DNA from: QALR01 sp045124015
GTDB taxonomy: Bacteria; Bacillota; Clostridia; Oscillospirales; CAG-272
Length of the DNA: 14,288 nt
Direction: 5' to 3'
Assembly (NCBI GenBank): GCA_045124015.1
Contig: JBGVLA010000016.1
Location: 1 to 14,288 of the forward strand
Both the position numbers and the translations under genes were made by a program. Below the pieces are notes generated by a model. It had not been told where the DNA came from, searched no databases, and saw only the letters and a list, made by a program, of their open reading frames with translations. Each line of letters starts with the position of its first letter. Positions within the stretch are counted from its first letter, which is position 1. Shown here in pieces: positions 6,957-13,129 of this stretch.

Positions 6957-7247
6957 ATTCATACGAGGGTTATCGAAGCTTTCATAACGGGTGAGCGAGT
7001 GCAAAAACGCATCGCGTTTTCCCGAGCGATACCCCACAAAGCAAGGAGCTTCGGAAGCATAGTTTTGCTATGCGCGCGAAACGACTATGCAACTGGGGAG
7101 GGCAGGGTCTTGAAAACCTCCGCGTGTCAGTTCATCTTATTCTTCAAAAAGCCTTGTATTTACAAGGGTTTTCGCACTTTTCCATCTTGCGGAATTTCGC
7201 AGTTCTCGCGTAAAGTTCTCGCAAAAATCGGTGTTCCCACACCGCCA
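6957..7247 (+). pseudogene. Broken tRNA-Ser(UGA) relic carrying a structured insert
   Basis: Positions 6957-6989 (TTCATAC, then GAGGGTTATCGAAG...CATAACG) repeat the 5' flank and 5' half of the intact tRNA-Ser at 7259 with a few changes. GGCAGGGTCTTGAAAACC at 7101-7118 resembles its UGA anticodon arm. TCCCACACC-GCCA at 7235-7247 resembles its 3' end with CTCC missing. Between the first two parts lies about 110 bp with its own hairpins: AAAACGC/GCGTTTT (7004-7020) and GCATAG/CTATGC (7057-7073), enclosed by CCCCA/TGGGG (7032-7036/7094-7098). Between the last two parts is CCTTGTA-TT-TACAAGG near 7150. No ORF is supported. An alternative is that only the 5' half was duplicated and the other similarities are chance. 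Confidence 0.55.
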
Positions 7248-7258
7248 CAATTTCATAC

Positions 7259-7348
7259 GGAGGGTTATCGAAGCGGTCATAACGAGGCAGTCTTGAAAAC
7301 TGTTTGACGGTTCCCGTCACGTGGGTTCGAATCCCACACCCTCCGCCA
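7259..7348 (+). tRNA. tRNA-Ser, anticodon UGA
   Basis: A complete cloverleaf: acceptor GGAGGGT pairing with ACCCTCC, discriminator G, encoded CCA (7346-7348). The anticodon stem is GCAGT/ACTGT with loop CTTGAAA, giving anticodon TGA at 7294-7296. There is a long class II variable arm (TGACGG/CCGTCA) and a T arm GTGGG-TTCGAAT-CCCAC. The long variable arm and anticodon agree on serine. The gene sits at the left edge of the accessory region, beside an integrase scrap, as expected of a tRNA used as an integration site. Confidence 0.97.
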
Positions 7349-7370
7349 TTTTTCACAAAAATGTGAGCTA

Positions 7371-7416
7371 AAAACACTTGAAATTCGGTTAAAATGCCGA
7401 AAATCAGGTGTTTTTT
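7371..7416 (+). terminator. Terminator of tRNA-Ser
   Basis: Stem AAAACACTTGA (7371-7381) with TCAGGTGTTTT (7404-7414), one G-T pair, plus an inner stem TTCGG/CCGAA (7384-7388/7397-7401), followed by a T-run to 7416. It begins 22 bases after the tRNA. Confidence 0.8.
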
Positions 7417-7536
7417 CTTTTGTCCCATGAGAGAACTCAAATGTAAATTCGCAGGGATTTTCGGTTTTTATGGGATTTTGGGAGAGAACGCTTTTTTCTT
7501 GCAAAAGTTCGATTTTCCCAGCACCCACAAGGCTTT

Positions 7537-7683
7537 TCAGCTTTCCCAAGAACTCGTTTTTTTAGAAATCTCAGGTGCTTTCACGGTGTTTTCCATGATT
7601 TTTGCCGCATTTTCCTTGCTGTTCCAATCCAAATGGGTGTAAAGATTGAGGGTAATACTGTCCGTGCTTTTTATGTGTGGCAG
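7537..7683 (-). pseudogene. Tyrosine-recombinase (integrase) C-terminal remnant
   Basis: On the minus strand the 48 codons from 7683 to the stop at 7537-7539 read LPHIKSTDSITLNLYTHLDW and continue NSKENAAKIMENTV. This is the pattern of the last block of phage-type integrases: H..S...T...YTH followed by an amphipathic helix with ..AA..M. Y15 would be the catalytic tyrosine. In frame, a TAG precedes the fragment, and the catalytic core (R, K/H and the first HxxR box) is absent. The position, about 190 bases from the tRNA-Ser 3' end and reading toward it, is where a tRNA-targeting integrase normally lies. It is therefore read as the relic of an integration event. From 7417 to 7536 and from 7684 to 7810 I see no further gene. 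Confidence 0.65.
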
Positions 7684-7810
7684 CTACATGATAAATATGA
7701 AAGGAGACAGTTTTTGTCCTGATTAAAAATATAACGAAATGTGTCCATTATCTTTGGAAAACTCTTTGTAGGTAGTTAAATAAACGAAATATAGAGATAT
7801 TGGTTTACAT

Positions 7811-7868
7811 AAAAAATCCCTTAGAACTTATCCTTAAATAATTATTTCAAGGATTCGCTCTAAGGGAA
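7811..7868 (-). terminator. Intrinsic terminator of the 160-residue membrane-protein gene
   Basis: Read on the minus strand: a 9-bp stem from TCTAAGGGA (7859-7867) and TCCCTTAGA (7817-7825), an inner ATCCTT/AAGGAT stem, then a run of six T (complement of 7811-7816). It starts 12 bases after the stop at 7880. Confidence 0.85.
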
Positions 7869-7879
7869 TAATATAGGTG

Positions 7880-8362
7880 TTATGAAGATGACTTGTTTTT
7901 GCCTATTTTGATGTGTATACAGCCCAAAATAAGAGATGTGATAATAATAGGCCAAATTAAGAGTATGAGAAGAAAATAACCAGGCGCAGTAATTTGATGT
8001 GGAGCATAAAGAATGAGTGCGGTAATGAGAGCAAGAACCAAAAAAGAAGAAATACTACAGGATATTCTTTTTGATTTGGATTGGTCTTTTGCTAAAAGTG
8101 TATAGCCGTTTTTTATCAATGAAAGCACTGCTACAATTACAGCAAGATATATAAAACAAAAATGCCAAACATTCTCTAACTGCACTGAGGGGATTTCAAG
8201 TTTGTAGAAGAGATCTGGATCAATCTCTGCTTCTGAACGTAAACGATCTAAATATTCCAAATTTTCAATTATATATTGAATTTCATGTATAGTAAAGAGC
8301 ACAAAAAAGATCACAAATAAACTTAACATAATGCATAGATATCGTTTTTGAATTTTTCTCAT
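7880..8362 (-). CDS. Unrecognised four-helix membrane protein
   Basis: I do not recognise this family. The 160-residue product starts MRKIQKRYLCIMLS. An ATG 7 codons further upstream (8383) is disfavoured because the strong GGAGGA site (complement of 8371-8376) lies between them, 8 bases from the ATG at 8362. Hydrophobic segments are visible at about residues 9-28, 65-85, 100-121 and 127-150, separated by an acidic loop (EYLDRLRSEAEIDPDLFYKLE) and a basic loop (KDQSKSKR). The tail is GKNKSSS. It is much more AT-rich than the chromosomal genes to the left, has its own promoter (8407-8435) and terminator (7811-7868), and sits in the accessory region as likely cargo. Function unknown. Confidence 0.8.
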   Translation of the reverse strand: MRKIQKRYLCIMLSLFVIFFVLFTIHEIQYIIENLEYLDRLRSEAEIDPDLFYKLEIPSVQLENVWHFCFIYLAVIVAVLSLIKNGYTLLAKDQSKSKRISCSISSFLVLALITALILYAPHQITAPGYFLLILLIWPIIITSLILGCIHIKIGKNKSSS

Positions 8363-8406
8363 ATATGATTTCCTCCAACACATTACTCTGCCTTTATTTC
8401 ATTATA

Positions 8407-8435
8407 AATATATCACTATTTGGGAAAATTTACAA
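8407..8435 (-). promoter_or_regulatory. Promoter for the 160-residue membrane-protein gene
   Basis: Minus strand: TTGTAA (complement of 8430-8435), 17-bp spacer, TATATT (complement of 8407-8412), extended -10 TGA. About 45 bp upstream of the start codon. Confidence 0.65.
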
Positions 8436-8445
8436 GTGCTTTTCC

Positions 8446-8472
8446 AATATATTAAAATATTTTTAATATATT
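8446..8472. repeat. Perfect 12-bp AT-only palindrome
   Basis: AATATATTAAAA (8446-8457), spacer TAT, TTTTAATATATT (8461-8472), flanked on both sides by TTCCAA/TTCCAA-like sequence. It lies just upstream of the membrane-protein promoter. Its role is not evident. The rest of 8473-8670 shows no gene I can support. Confidence 0.6.
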
Positions 8473-8670
8473 CCAATGGTATTCTTCGTTGGTCGACAAA
8501 GAAATATAAAATAATTTCTCAAAATTATTTTAAGCATTATCTCGCATTATAGTTAAATCAGCGTCAATCGACTCGTAGAATGCTTTTGTGCGAACAGTTT
8601 TATGACGAATATGATTTCGAAAAATGTGCAAATACAGCGGATTTTGATTTTAGTTCGAAGTTTTTGAAAA

Positions 8671-8813
8671 AATTTGTTCCCACCGGGGACGAATTAACTT
8701 TCTGTCCAATGGGCAAGAAGTTATTTTTAATGAAATTCCCGACCATTGGTCAGGTACACTTTGACTCCATTGGTGTCGAAGTTAGGAAATGGGGCACCAG
8801 TGGTGTCAAATTT
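8671..8813 (+). repeat. Cluster of five short hairpins with changing arms (array B1)
   Basis: Five successive inverted repeats with a 3-nt loop. The first is 8671-8695 (11-nt arms, loop ACC, fully paired). The second is 8696-8722 (arms 12, loop AAT). The third is 8738-8754 (arms 7, loop ATT). The fourth is 8757-8783 (arms 12, loop ATT). The fifth is 8787-8813 (arms 12, loop AGT). Centres are 24-37 bp apart. Most have CC before and GG after the loop and outer ACTT/AAGT. Imperfect positions are mainly T-G or G-T on the plus strand. A 122-codon ORF (8580-8948) runs through the cluster; it has no ribosome site and I do not accept it. Confidence 0.75.
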
Positions 8814-8870
8814 CAGAATGAGAAATATACGCTTCTCCTTGCCGAGGGCTTGCAAATTTGGGTAGCAGTA

Positions 8871-8899
8871 TTGTTTCTCCGTCGGTTTTATGATATAAT
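8871..8899 (+). promoter_or_regulatory. Promoter for the DUF2812-like gene
   Basis: TTGTTT (8871-8876), 17-bp spacer, TATAAT (8894-8899) with extended -10 TG at 8891-8892. A start near 8906 gives a leader of about 140 nt before the ATG at 9045. TATAAT also occurs at 8997-9002 but lacks a -35 box. Confidence 0.65.
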
Positions 8900-9044
8900 T
8901 AAGTTGATAGAAACATCGCAGTATGAGAAATTTGTAAAAAATATTTAATGTCGAAACTGCGTAATTTCCAATAAAACAGAACGAAAAAAGAATATGTATA
9001 ATGTTTAGAAAAACTTGAATTTGTAGAATAGAGGTGTATTTTAG

Positions 9045-9545
9045 ATGAAAAATGAAAAAAACACCAAGTTTTTTAGAGATCCTTCAAAAATATATGTTAG
9101 GAAATTTCGCTTTTATCCTTCTTTTTTATACAATAAACTCGATAAATGGTTAAACCAAATGAGCCTTTTAGGATGGCATTTAGTTGATAGCAATCCGTTT
9201 TCCTTTTTGTTTGAGCAAGGCGATCCAGAGAATAAAATATATTTTACATATGAGGCTGGTGGAACTCGCAATGATGCTGGCAAATACAGTATTCCACTAA
9301 GATATCCGTTTCTCGATAAGACTTATGGTGTAAAAAGTAATCATTCAAAACTGAATAAAAATCAAAGAAAAACATATTTAACAGTAGAAATAGATACAAA
9401 AAAGATTGACATAAAAAACGATGTTGGATATAAAGAACTTATAAATGATCGTAATAGACTATACAGAAAGCTCGCAATCAGAAACGCAATTATATTTCTT
9501 GTTTTGATTATTATGTGTATTGCTTGCATAGTTTTAAAAAAGTAA
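9045..9545 (+). CDS. DUF2812-like protein with C-terminal membrane anchor
   Basis: A 166-residue protein. The N-terminal part (residues about 17-115) has the pattern of DUF2812: KFRFYPSFLYNKLDKWLNQMSLLGWHLV followed by FLFEQGDPENKIYF, a predicted beta-rich cytoplasmic domain. A basic linker (LNKNQRKTYL ... NDRNRLYRKLAIR) leads to one transmembrane helix at about 145-164, ending KK. DUF2812 proteins are common near PadR-type regulators in Firmicutes, but no such regulator is adjacent here. GAGG at 9031-9034 lies 10 bases before the ATG. The gene is AT-rich and lies between the two hairpin clusters, with its own promoter and terminator, like a cargo cassette. Biochemical function unknown. Confidence 0.8.
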   Translation: MKNEKNTKFFRDPSKIYVRKFRFYPSFLYNKLDKWLNQMSLLGWHLVDSNPFSFLFEQGDPENKIYFTYEAGGTRNDAGKYSIPLRYPFLDKTYGVKSNHSKLNKNQRKTYLTVEIDTKKIDIKNDVGYKELINDRNRLYRKLAIRNAIIFLVLIIMCIACIVLKK

Positions 9546-9573
9546 ATTCCCATTTATCAAATAGACCTCAATA

Positions 9574-9608
9574 CCTCGACAGATTATAAATATCTGTCGG
9601 GGGTTTCT
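9574..9608 (+). terminator. Terminator of the DUF2812-like gene
   Basis: An 11-bp stem CCTCGACAGAT (9574-9584) / ATCTGTCGGGG (9592-9602) with loop TATAAAT, followed by a T-rich tail. It lies 28 bases after the stop. Confidence 0.75.
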
Positions 9609-9668
9609 GTTCTTGGAGATAATTCGTTTTCGTGTCCTGTTTTTCTGCTACGGTGGGGCAGAATTTTT

Positions 9669-9782
9669 CACTTCTGCCCCATTGGTGCATAGGTTAGTTT
9701 GCATTAACTTCCGCGCCATTGGTGGGGAAGTTGCGTAAATAGGGTATTGGTTTTTAACTTGTGTGCCAATGGCACACCATTT
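9669..9782 (+). repeat. Cluster of three hairpins with CC-AWT-GG centres (array B2)
   Basis: Three inverted repeats of the same 12-3-12 geometry as at 8696-8813: 9669-9695 (loop ATT), 9706-9732 (loop ATT, 11 of 12 positions paired) and 9756-9782 (loop AAT, inner 7 bp perfect, GTGTGCC/GGCACAC). Outer sequence is AACTT or CACTT on the left and AAGTT or AGGTT on the right. A partial copy, TATTGG, lies at 9745-9750. An overlapping alternative fold pairs TGGGGCAGAA (9654-9663) with TTCTGCCCCA (9672-9681). The cluster abuts the relaxase stop codon. Confidence 0.75.
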
Positions 9783-11231
9783 TTATCTCTCCCAATCTCG
9801 GTATCTGATGCGCTCTTTTTGGGGCGGTGCGATGCCGAGATCTTCTTTCTGCTTGTTTGTGAGGTAATATTCACGGGCGATTTTCTCTCGTCTTGCCGCG
9901 TATTCCGCTTCGATTTGCTCCTTCATCACGCCTGAACGCTCCAAAACATTTGCCAAATCCTTCTTCTCAAGGCGCAGTTTTTTTATCTCGTCATTGGTGA
10001 TTTTGATCAGCAAACGGAAGCCTTTGAGCCTTTCGGGATCGGTTTCTCTGCGGACATGATTGTAGAATTGCCTTCGCTCGTCGAGCTTTTCGTGAATCTT
10101 TCGCTCCACTTGGTCGAGGTATTTGCTCACGTCCTCCTCCGTGCGCAGATGCTCTCGACCCAAAATATCTGCCTGTCGGGAGTACATTTGCGCGCGACTG
10201 CTCTCTTGTTTCATCGCCGGTGTCAGCGGTTTGTACCTCGGCGCAGGGTTATCCGGTGTGATCAGATCGGGTCCGCCGAGCAGATATACCATCAGGAGAA
10301 CCACCCCGATGAGGGAAGGTTCAGCCAATAGTGCCTCTCTGTGGCGCTTCTCAAAGATGTCTTCTCGATAGTATCCATTGGTTTGTTTTTTATGCCAATA
10401 GTGCCATTTATACTCTTCTGCCCCCAATTCAGCACGTGCTTTCAGAAAGCAATACTCATAATTTGCGAGGGTGTGATTCTCACCAAGGCGATAAATTCTC
10501 GTCCATTTGGTATCGGAAACACGCTTGATGCGCGGATATTTTCGCTTGGGTGAGCGGTCAATTTCATAGCCAAGATCGCGTAAGTGATGCTCAAAATCCC
10601 ACCATGAGGTAGAGATACGGAGGGCGGTATCGATGGCTTGCCGCATGAGATTATACTTTGTCGGCTCACCTGCCTTCTCAGCGAAGTAAATATTTCGCGG
10701 TGTTTTGCCGTCCGGTCTCTCGATGATGGATAGCCCTTTCTCATTGCAAATCTGGTCAGAGAAAAAGCGAAACAGATAATATTTCCTTTTATTGCAGTCA
10801 AATTTCTTTCCATCGACGAAGGAAACACTATTAACGACGAAGTGATTGTGCAGATGTTCGCAGTTCATGTGGGTGGCAACCAGCACTTGATGCCGCGCTC
10901 CCCACATTTTTTTTGCAAGCTCCACACCGATTTTATGGCATTGTTCAGGTGTAACTTCACCCGGTTTGAAGCTCTGATAGGCATGGTATGCAACGTTTCC
11001 TCCTGTCTTGCCGAAGTATTTTTGCGTAGCAAGCATGGATTCAAGGGGGTCTCCATCGCAATTTATCGCGGTTGTGAGGTAAGTTTTTTCTCCGTCAAGT
11101 GCAGTCTTGTCCTTGTTTTCGGCGTAGTGAAGTGCCTTGGCAAGGTCGGAATCTGTCTTATCAGGGTTCGCCGCATAGTCCAAAACACGACGCAAACTAT
11201 CCTTAATTGCCCATATTTTTGTCGTCGCCAT
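9783..11231 (-). CDS. MOBP-type relaxase (relaxase/mobilization nuclease)
   Basis: Nicks the transfer origin and pilots the strand during conjugative mobilization. The 482-residue protein begins MATTKIWAIKDSLRRVLDYAANPDKT, typical of the Relaxase/VirD2 family in Firmicutes, with Y19 a candidate catalytic tyrosine. The metal-binding histidine motif is THMNCEHLHNHFVVNSV (H121, H126, H128, H130), followed by GKKF. The C-terminal third is charged and predicted coiled coil. I chose the ATG at 11231 rather than the longer open frame to 11510 because GAGGTG lies 5 bases upstream and the extra 93 residues only overlap mobC. The gene overlaps the mobC end by 29 bases, implying coupled translation. No type IV secretion genes are in the window, so transfer would need a helper. 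Confidence 0.92.
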   Translation of the reverse strand: MATTKIWAIKDSLRRVLDYAANPDKTDSDLAKALHYAENKDKTALDGEKTYLTTAINCDGDPLESMLATQKYFGKTGGNVAYHAYQSFKPGEVTPEQCHKIGVELAKKMWGARHQVLVATHMNCEHLHNHFVVNSVSFVDGKKFDCNKRKYYLFRFFSDQICNEKGLSIIERPDGKTPRNIYFAEKAGEPTKYNLMRQAIDTALRISTSWWDFEHHLRDLGYEIDRSPKRKYPRIKRVSDTKWTRIYRLGENHTLANYEYCFLKARAELGAEEYKWHYWHKKQTNGYYREDIFEKRHREALLAEPSLIGVVLLMVYLLGGPDLITPDNPAPRYKPLTPAMKQESSRAQMYSRQADILGREHLRTEEDVSKYLDQVERKIHEKLDERRQFYNHVRRETDPERLKGFRLLIKITNDEIKKLRLEKKDLANVLERSGVMKEQIEAEYAARREKIAREYYLTNKQKEDLGIAPPQKERIRYRDWER

Positions 11232-11565
11232 TGACACCTCGATAGAAATTTTCAACGGTTTCACGGAACTCATGAACGGCTTCTTGGAGCTGATCGAAGA
11301 AGGATTCCATCTCTTCATGCTCAATATATTCGTCAAGAGCGGTGAATAAAAAGAGGAGATCGGTGTATGCATCCGAGGGGATAGAGCGTAGTTTTTGTCC
11401 GCGCATGATCTGTCGGAACATCTCTGACACGGATAATTTGCACGCTTTGGCAAGCTCGGTGATGTGTTTTTTCTCTTCGGGAAGCAGTCGGATGTTGATT
11501 CCAACCTCACGATTTCGCTTTTTGGTTACTCTTTTTTTGATGTCTTGTCTTGTTTTTTGATTCAT
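11203..11565 (-). CDS. mobC: MobC-like relaxosome accessory protein (ribbon-helix-helix)
   Basis: A 120-residue protein whose N-terminus is strongly basic (KTRQDIKKRVTKKRNR) and is followed by a ribbon-helix-helix pattern: VGINIRLLPEEKKHITELAK then LSVSEMFRQIMRG (residues about 21-56). The C-terminal half is acidic and helical. This is the MobC/relaxosome pattern: such proteins bind oriT and help the relaxase open the strand. AAAAGGAG sits just upstream of the ATG. It is encoded immediately upstream of, and overlapping, the relaxase, and just downstream of the candidate oriT, the standard order. Confidence 0.85.
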   Translation of the reverse strand: MNQKTRQDIKKRVTKKRNREVGINIRLLPEEKKHITELAKACKLSVSEMFRQIMRGQKLRSIPSDAYTDLLFLFTALDEYIEHEEMESFFDQLQEAVHEFRETVENFYRGVNGDDKNMGN

Positions 11566-11603
11566 AAATTCTCCTTTTGATTCTGATTTTTTGATAGATG
11601 GAC

Positions 11604-11740
11604 GGGGTTATAGGGGTGTCCCCAATCGGCTTGCCGTTCTGGGAATGTGGGCGGTGGCAATACGCCGCGGCAACACATTTCCTATGCTCGCTATCCGTTG
11701 GACAGAGATTTTTCCCCCGTCTGTTTTCATGTATTGCCAA
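11604..11740 (-). other. Candidate transfer origin (oriT) upstream of mobC
   Basis: The 200-bp gap between the ATPase stop and mobC holds several inverted repeats: GGGG-TGT-CCCC (11613-11623), CGGC-TT-GCCG (11627-11636), GACAGA/TCTGTT (11701-11706/11720-11725) and an outer pair GGCAATAC (11656-11663) / GTATTGCC (11731-11738). Position directly upstream of mobC-relaxase and the GGGGTGTCCCC hairpin next to a second short palindrome are what I would expect of an oriT. The nick site cannot be read from sequence alone. A 77-codon minus-strand ORF here (TTG start, no ribosome site) is not accepted. Confidence 0.45.
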
Positions 11741-11766
11741 ATTTTTGATTTTTGCTGAAATGACAG

Positions 11767-12834
11767 TTATGACGATGATGACGGCATTTTCTCGTGTGCG
11801 GTACTGTCAAGATAACCGTCATTGCCGTCATGCCCGTCACTCTCGTCATGAGGCACGTAACAAAGCTCCAGCCAGCGCCCACTGCTTGTCCTGCCTGTGG
11901 CATAGGCGATGCCTTCGGGTTCCAAGCGTTCATAGGCATAGTCGGAAAGGGTGCGCGTCAGCACGCTGGGATTCATCACCGTTTCTCCGAGAACACCGAG
12001 AAGCTCCGTGGCACTCCCTCGGAAATGCCCGACCTTTTTGATATAGTCAATCACGGTGGTGAGGATTGGCGGTTGATGCTTTTCACGCAGTTCCTCGTCC
12101 TCCAAGCAATTGGTAAGAAGCCAATGACAACCCGAAAAGGTAAGCTCCAATTCGCGGTCCTTCACGTCACGCCCTGTGATGTAAAGCACAGCTTCTTTTT
12201 CTGCTCGTTTTTTCTTTCGCATGACGAACGAGGTGTCTGCCGCACCCATGAGTCCCGTCGAGCCCGAAATGTCATTGAAGCTGTCGTTGGAGTCCTTGAC
12301 CTTGCGCAGATGATGAACGAGCACAAGGCAGATGCCATGCTCGTCTGCAATTCTTTTGAGTGCGGTCATGTCGGCATAGTCGGCTTCATAGCTCATTTTA
12401 CTTCCGCTTGTTCCGCGGACACGTTGCAGGGTGTCGATGACGATGAGCTTGGTTTTCGGATGCTCATGCAGTTCGTCCTCCAGTTGCTTTTCAAGTCCCG
12501 TGCCGATGCGGTCTGCCGCGACGGCAATTCTGAGATTGGCAGGAGCAGAGTCTGTCAGCATACTCGCTCGCTTCTTAACACGGCGCAGAGGATCCTCTAA
12601 CGTGAGGTAGAGAACGTCGCACCGATTGGTCGGAAACGTCCAAAGCGGTTCGCCATTCGCAACGCAAATACACAGCCAAAGCATCAGCCATGATTTGCCG
12701 ATCTTGGATTGTCCGCACCACAAATTGAGTCCGCAAGGCAGAAGCCCTTCCACGATAAACTTGCAGGGCGGAAACGAGGTTGCCATCAACGTTTCCATGT
12801 CGATGGTTTGAATGGTTTTTGTTTCTTGTGGCAT
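11767..12834 (-). CDS. RepA-like RecA-fold ATPase (AAA_25-type), probable replication helicase
   Basis: A 355-residue P-loop ATPase. Walker A is GQSKIGKS (41-48), the acidic residue after the next strand is in LYLTLED (E80), Walker B is LIVIDT (130-135), and a VHHLRK motif follows at 173-178. This is the RepA/RSF1010-type hexameric helicase pattern. The region after about residue 260 looks like a winged helix (SATELLGVLGE..NPSVLTRTL). The last 30 residues are low-complexity, with four 9-bp repeats encoding HDE/SDG/HDG/NDG, and end in SSSS. AAGGAGGG precedes the ATG, 15 bases after the HTH gene, so the two are co-transcribed. It may instead have a primase-linked or phage-satellite role; in this setting replication of the mobile element is most likely. 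Confidence 0.85.
   Translation of the reverse strand: MPQETKTIQTIDMETLMATSFPPCKFIVEGLLPCGLNLWCGQSKIGKSWLMLWLCICVANGEPLWTFPTNRCDVLYLTLEDPLRRVKKRASMLTDSAPANLRIAVAADRIGTGLEKQLEDELHEHPKTKLIVIDTLQRVRGTSGSKMSYEADYADMTALKRIADEHGICLVLVHHLRKVKDSNDSFNDISGSTGLMGAADTSFVMRKKKRAEKEAVLYITGRDVKDRELELTFSGCHWLLTNCLEDEELREKHQPPILTTVIDYIKKVGHFRGSATELLGVLGETVMNPSVLTRTLSDYAYERLEPEGIAYATGRTSSGRWLELCYVPHDESDGHDGNDGYLDSTAHEKMPSSSS
11815..11850. repeat. Four tandem 9-bp repeats at the 3' end of the ATPase gene
   Basis: On the plus strand: ACCGTCATT, GCCGTCATG, CCCGTCACT, CTCGTCATG (11815-11850), core CGTCAY. More GTCA/ATGAC copies follow to 11762. The frame is kept, adding three residues per unit with a conserved Asp. 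Confidence 0.75.
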
Positions 12835-12849
12835 ATAGCCCTCCTTTAC

Positions 12850-13065
12850 TTATTCGTTTTCTTTCTGTTTGTTCAAGAGATATTCGACCACGCGGATTTT
12901 CGGCACACGGTATTTGTTTCCGATCTTGATGCCGTGGATCTGCGGCAGCTTCACAAAGTCAAGTGCCGCCTTTTTCCCGATGCCAAGCATCTTCTGAATC
13001 TCCGCAATGCCGACGATGTCATCGTATTCCGTGAACAAACTGTTTTGCATTTTGGTGTCTGTCAT
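12850..13065 (-). CDS. Small helix-turn-helix protein, excisionase/MerR-like
   Basis: A 71-residue DNA-binding protein. Residues about 16-65 read DIVGIAEIQKMLGIGKKAAL, then IGNKYRVPKIRVVEYL, the helix-turn-helix plus wing layout of the excisionase (HTH_17) family, in which the protein recognises and bends DNA. AAGGAGG lies 5 bases before the ATG. It is the first gene of the minus-strand operon with the RepA-like ATPase (15-bp gap) and sits immediately downstream of the palindrome array, making that array its most obvious binding partner (inference). It could be an excisionase left from a lost integrase or a replication/operon regulator. No clear promoter is seen in 13066-13129; TATAAA is present but lacks a good -35. 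Confidence 0.8.
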   Translation of the reverse strand: MTDTKMQNSLFTEYDDIVGIAEIQKMLGIGKKAALDFVKLPQIHGIKIGNKYRVPKIRVVEYLLNKQKENE

Positions 13066-13129
13066 AGCGTCCTCCTTTCCGATAGTTTTTTTATATGTGT
13101 TTTTTACTGACAGAGAAGTGGTATCATGC

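Noticed and set aside
7144..7549. Two minus-strand ORFs of 98 and 90 codons
   Set aside because: They read through the complement of tRNA-Ser and give the familiar spurious GCGIRTH / WDSNPR translations.
8580..8948. Plus-strand 122-codon ORF
   Set aside because: No ribosome site, no recognisable family, runs through five consecutive hairpins, and its end contains the strong promoter at 8871-8899.
9654..9681. Terminator for the DUF2812-like gene at TGGGGCAGAA/TTCTGCCCCA
   Set aside because: The 10-bp stem is good but no T-run follows on either strand, and a better terminator lies at 9574-9608; treated as an alternative fold of hairpin cluster B2.
8671..9782. Integron attC sites
   Set aside because: The outer bases are AACTT/AAGTT rather than the RYYYAAC/GTTRRRY core sites, and no integron integrase is seen.
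11232..11510. N-terminal extension of the relaxase frame
   Set aside because: The extra 93 codons overlap mobC in another frame, lack relaxase similarity, and the ATG at 11231 has a well-placed GAGGTG.
11507..11740. Minus-strand 77-codon ORF upstream of mobC
   Set aside because: Starts at TTG without a ribosome site, covers the candidate oriT repeats and overlaps mobC; more likely a chance reading of the transfer origin, although similar frames could be conserved for that reason.
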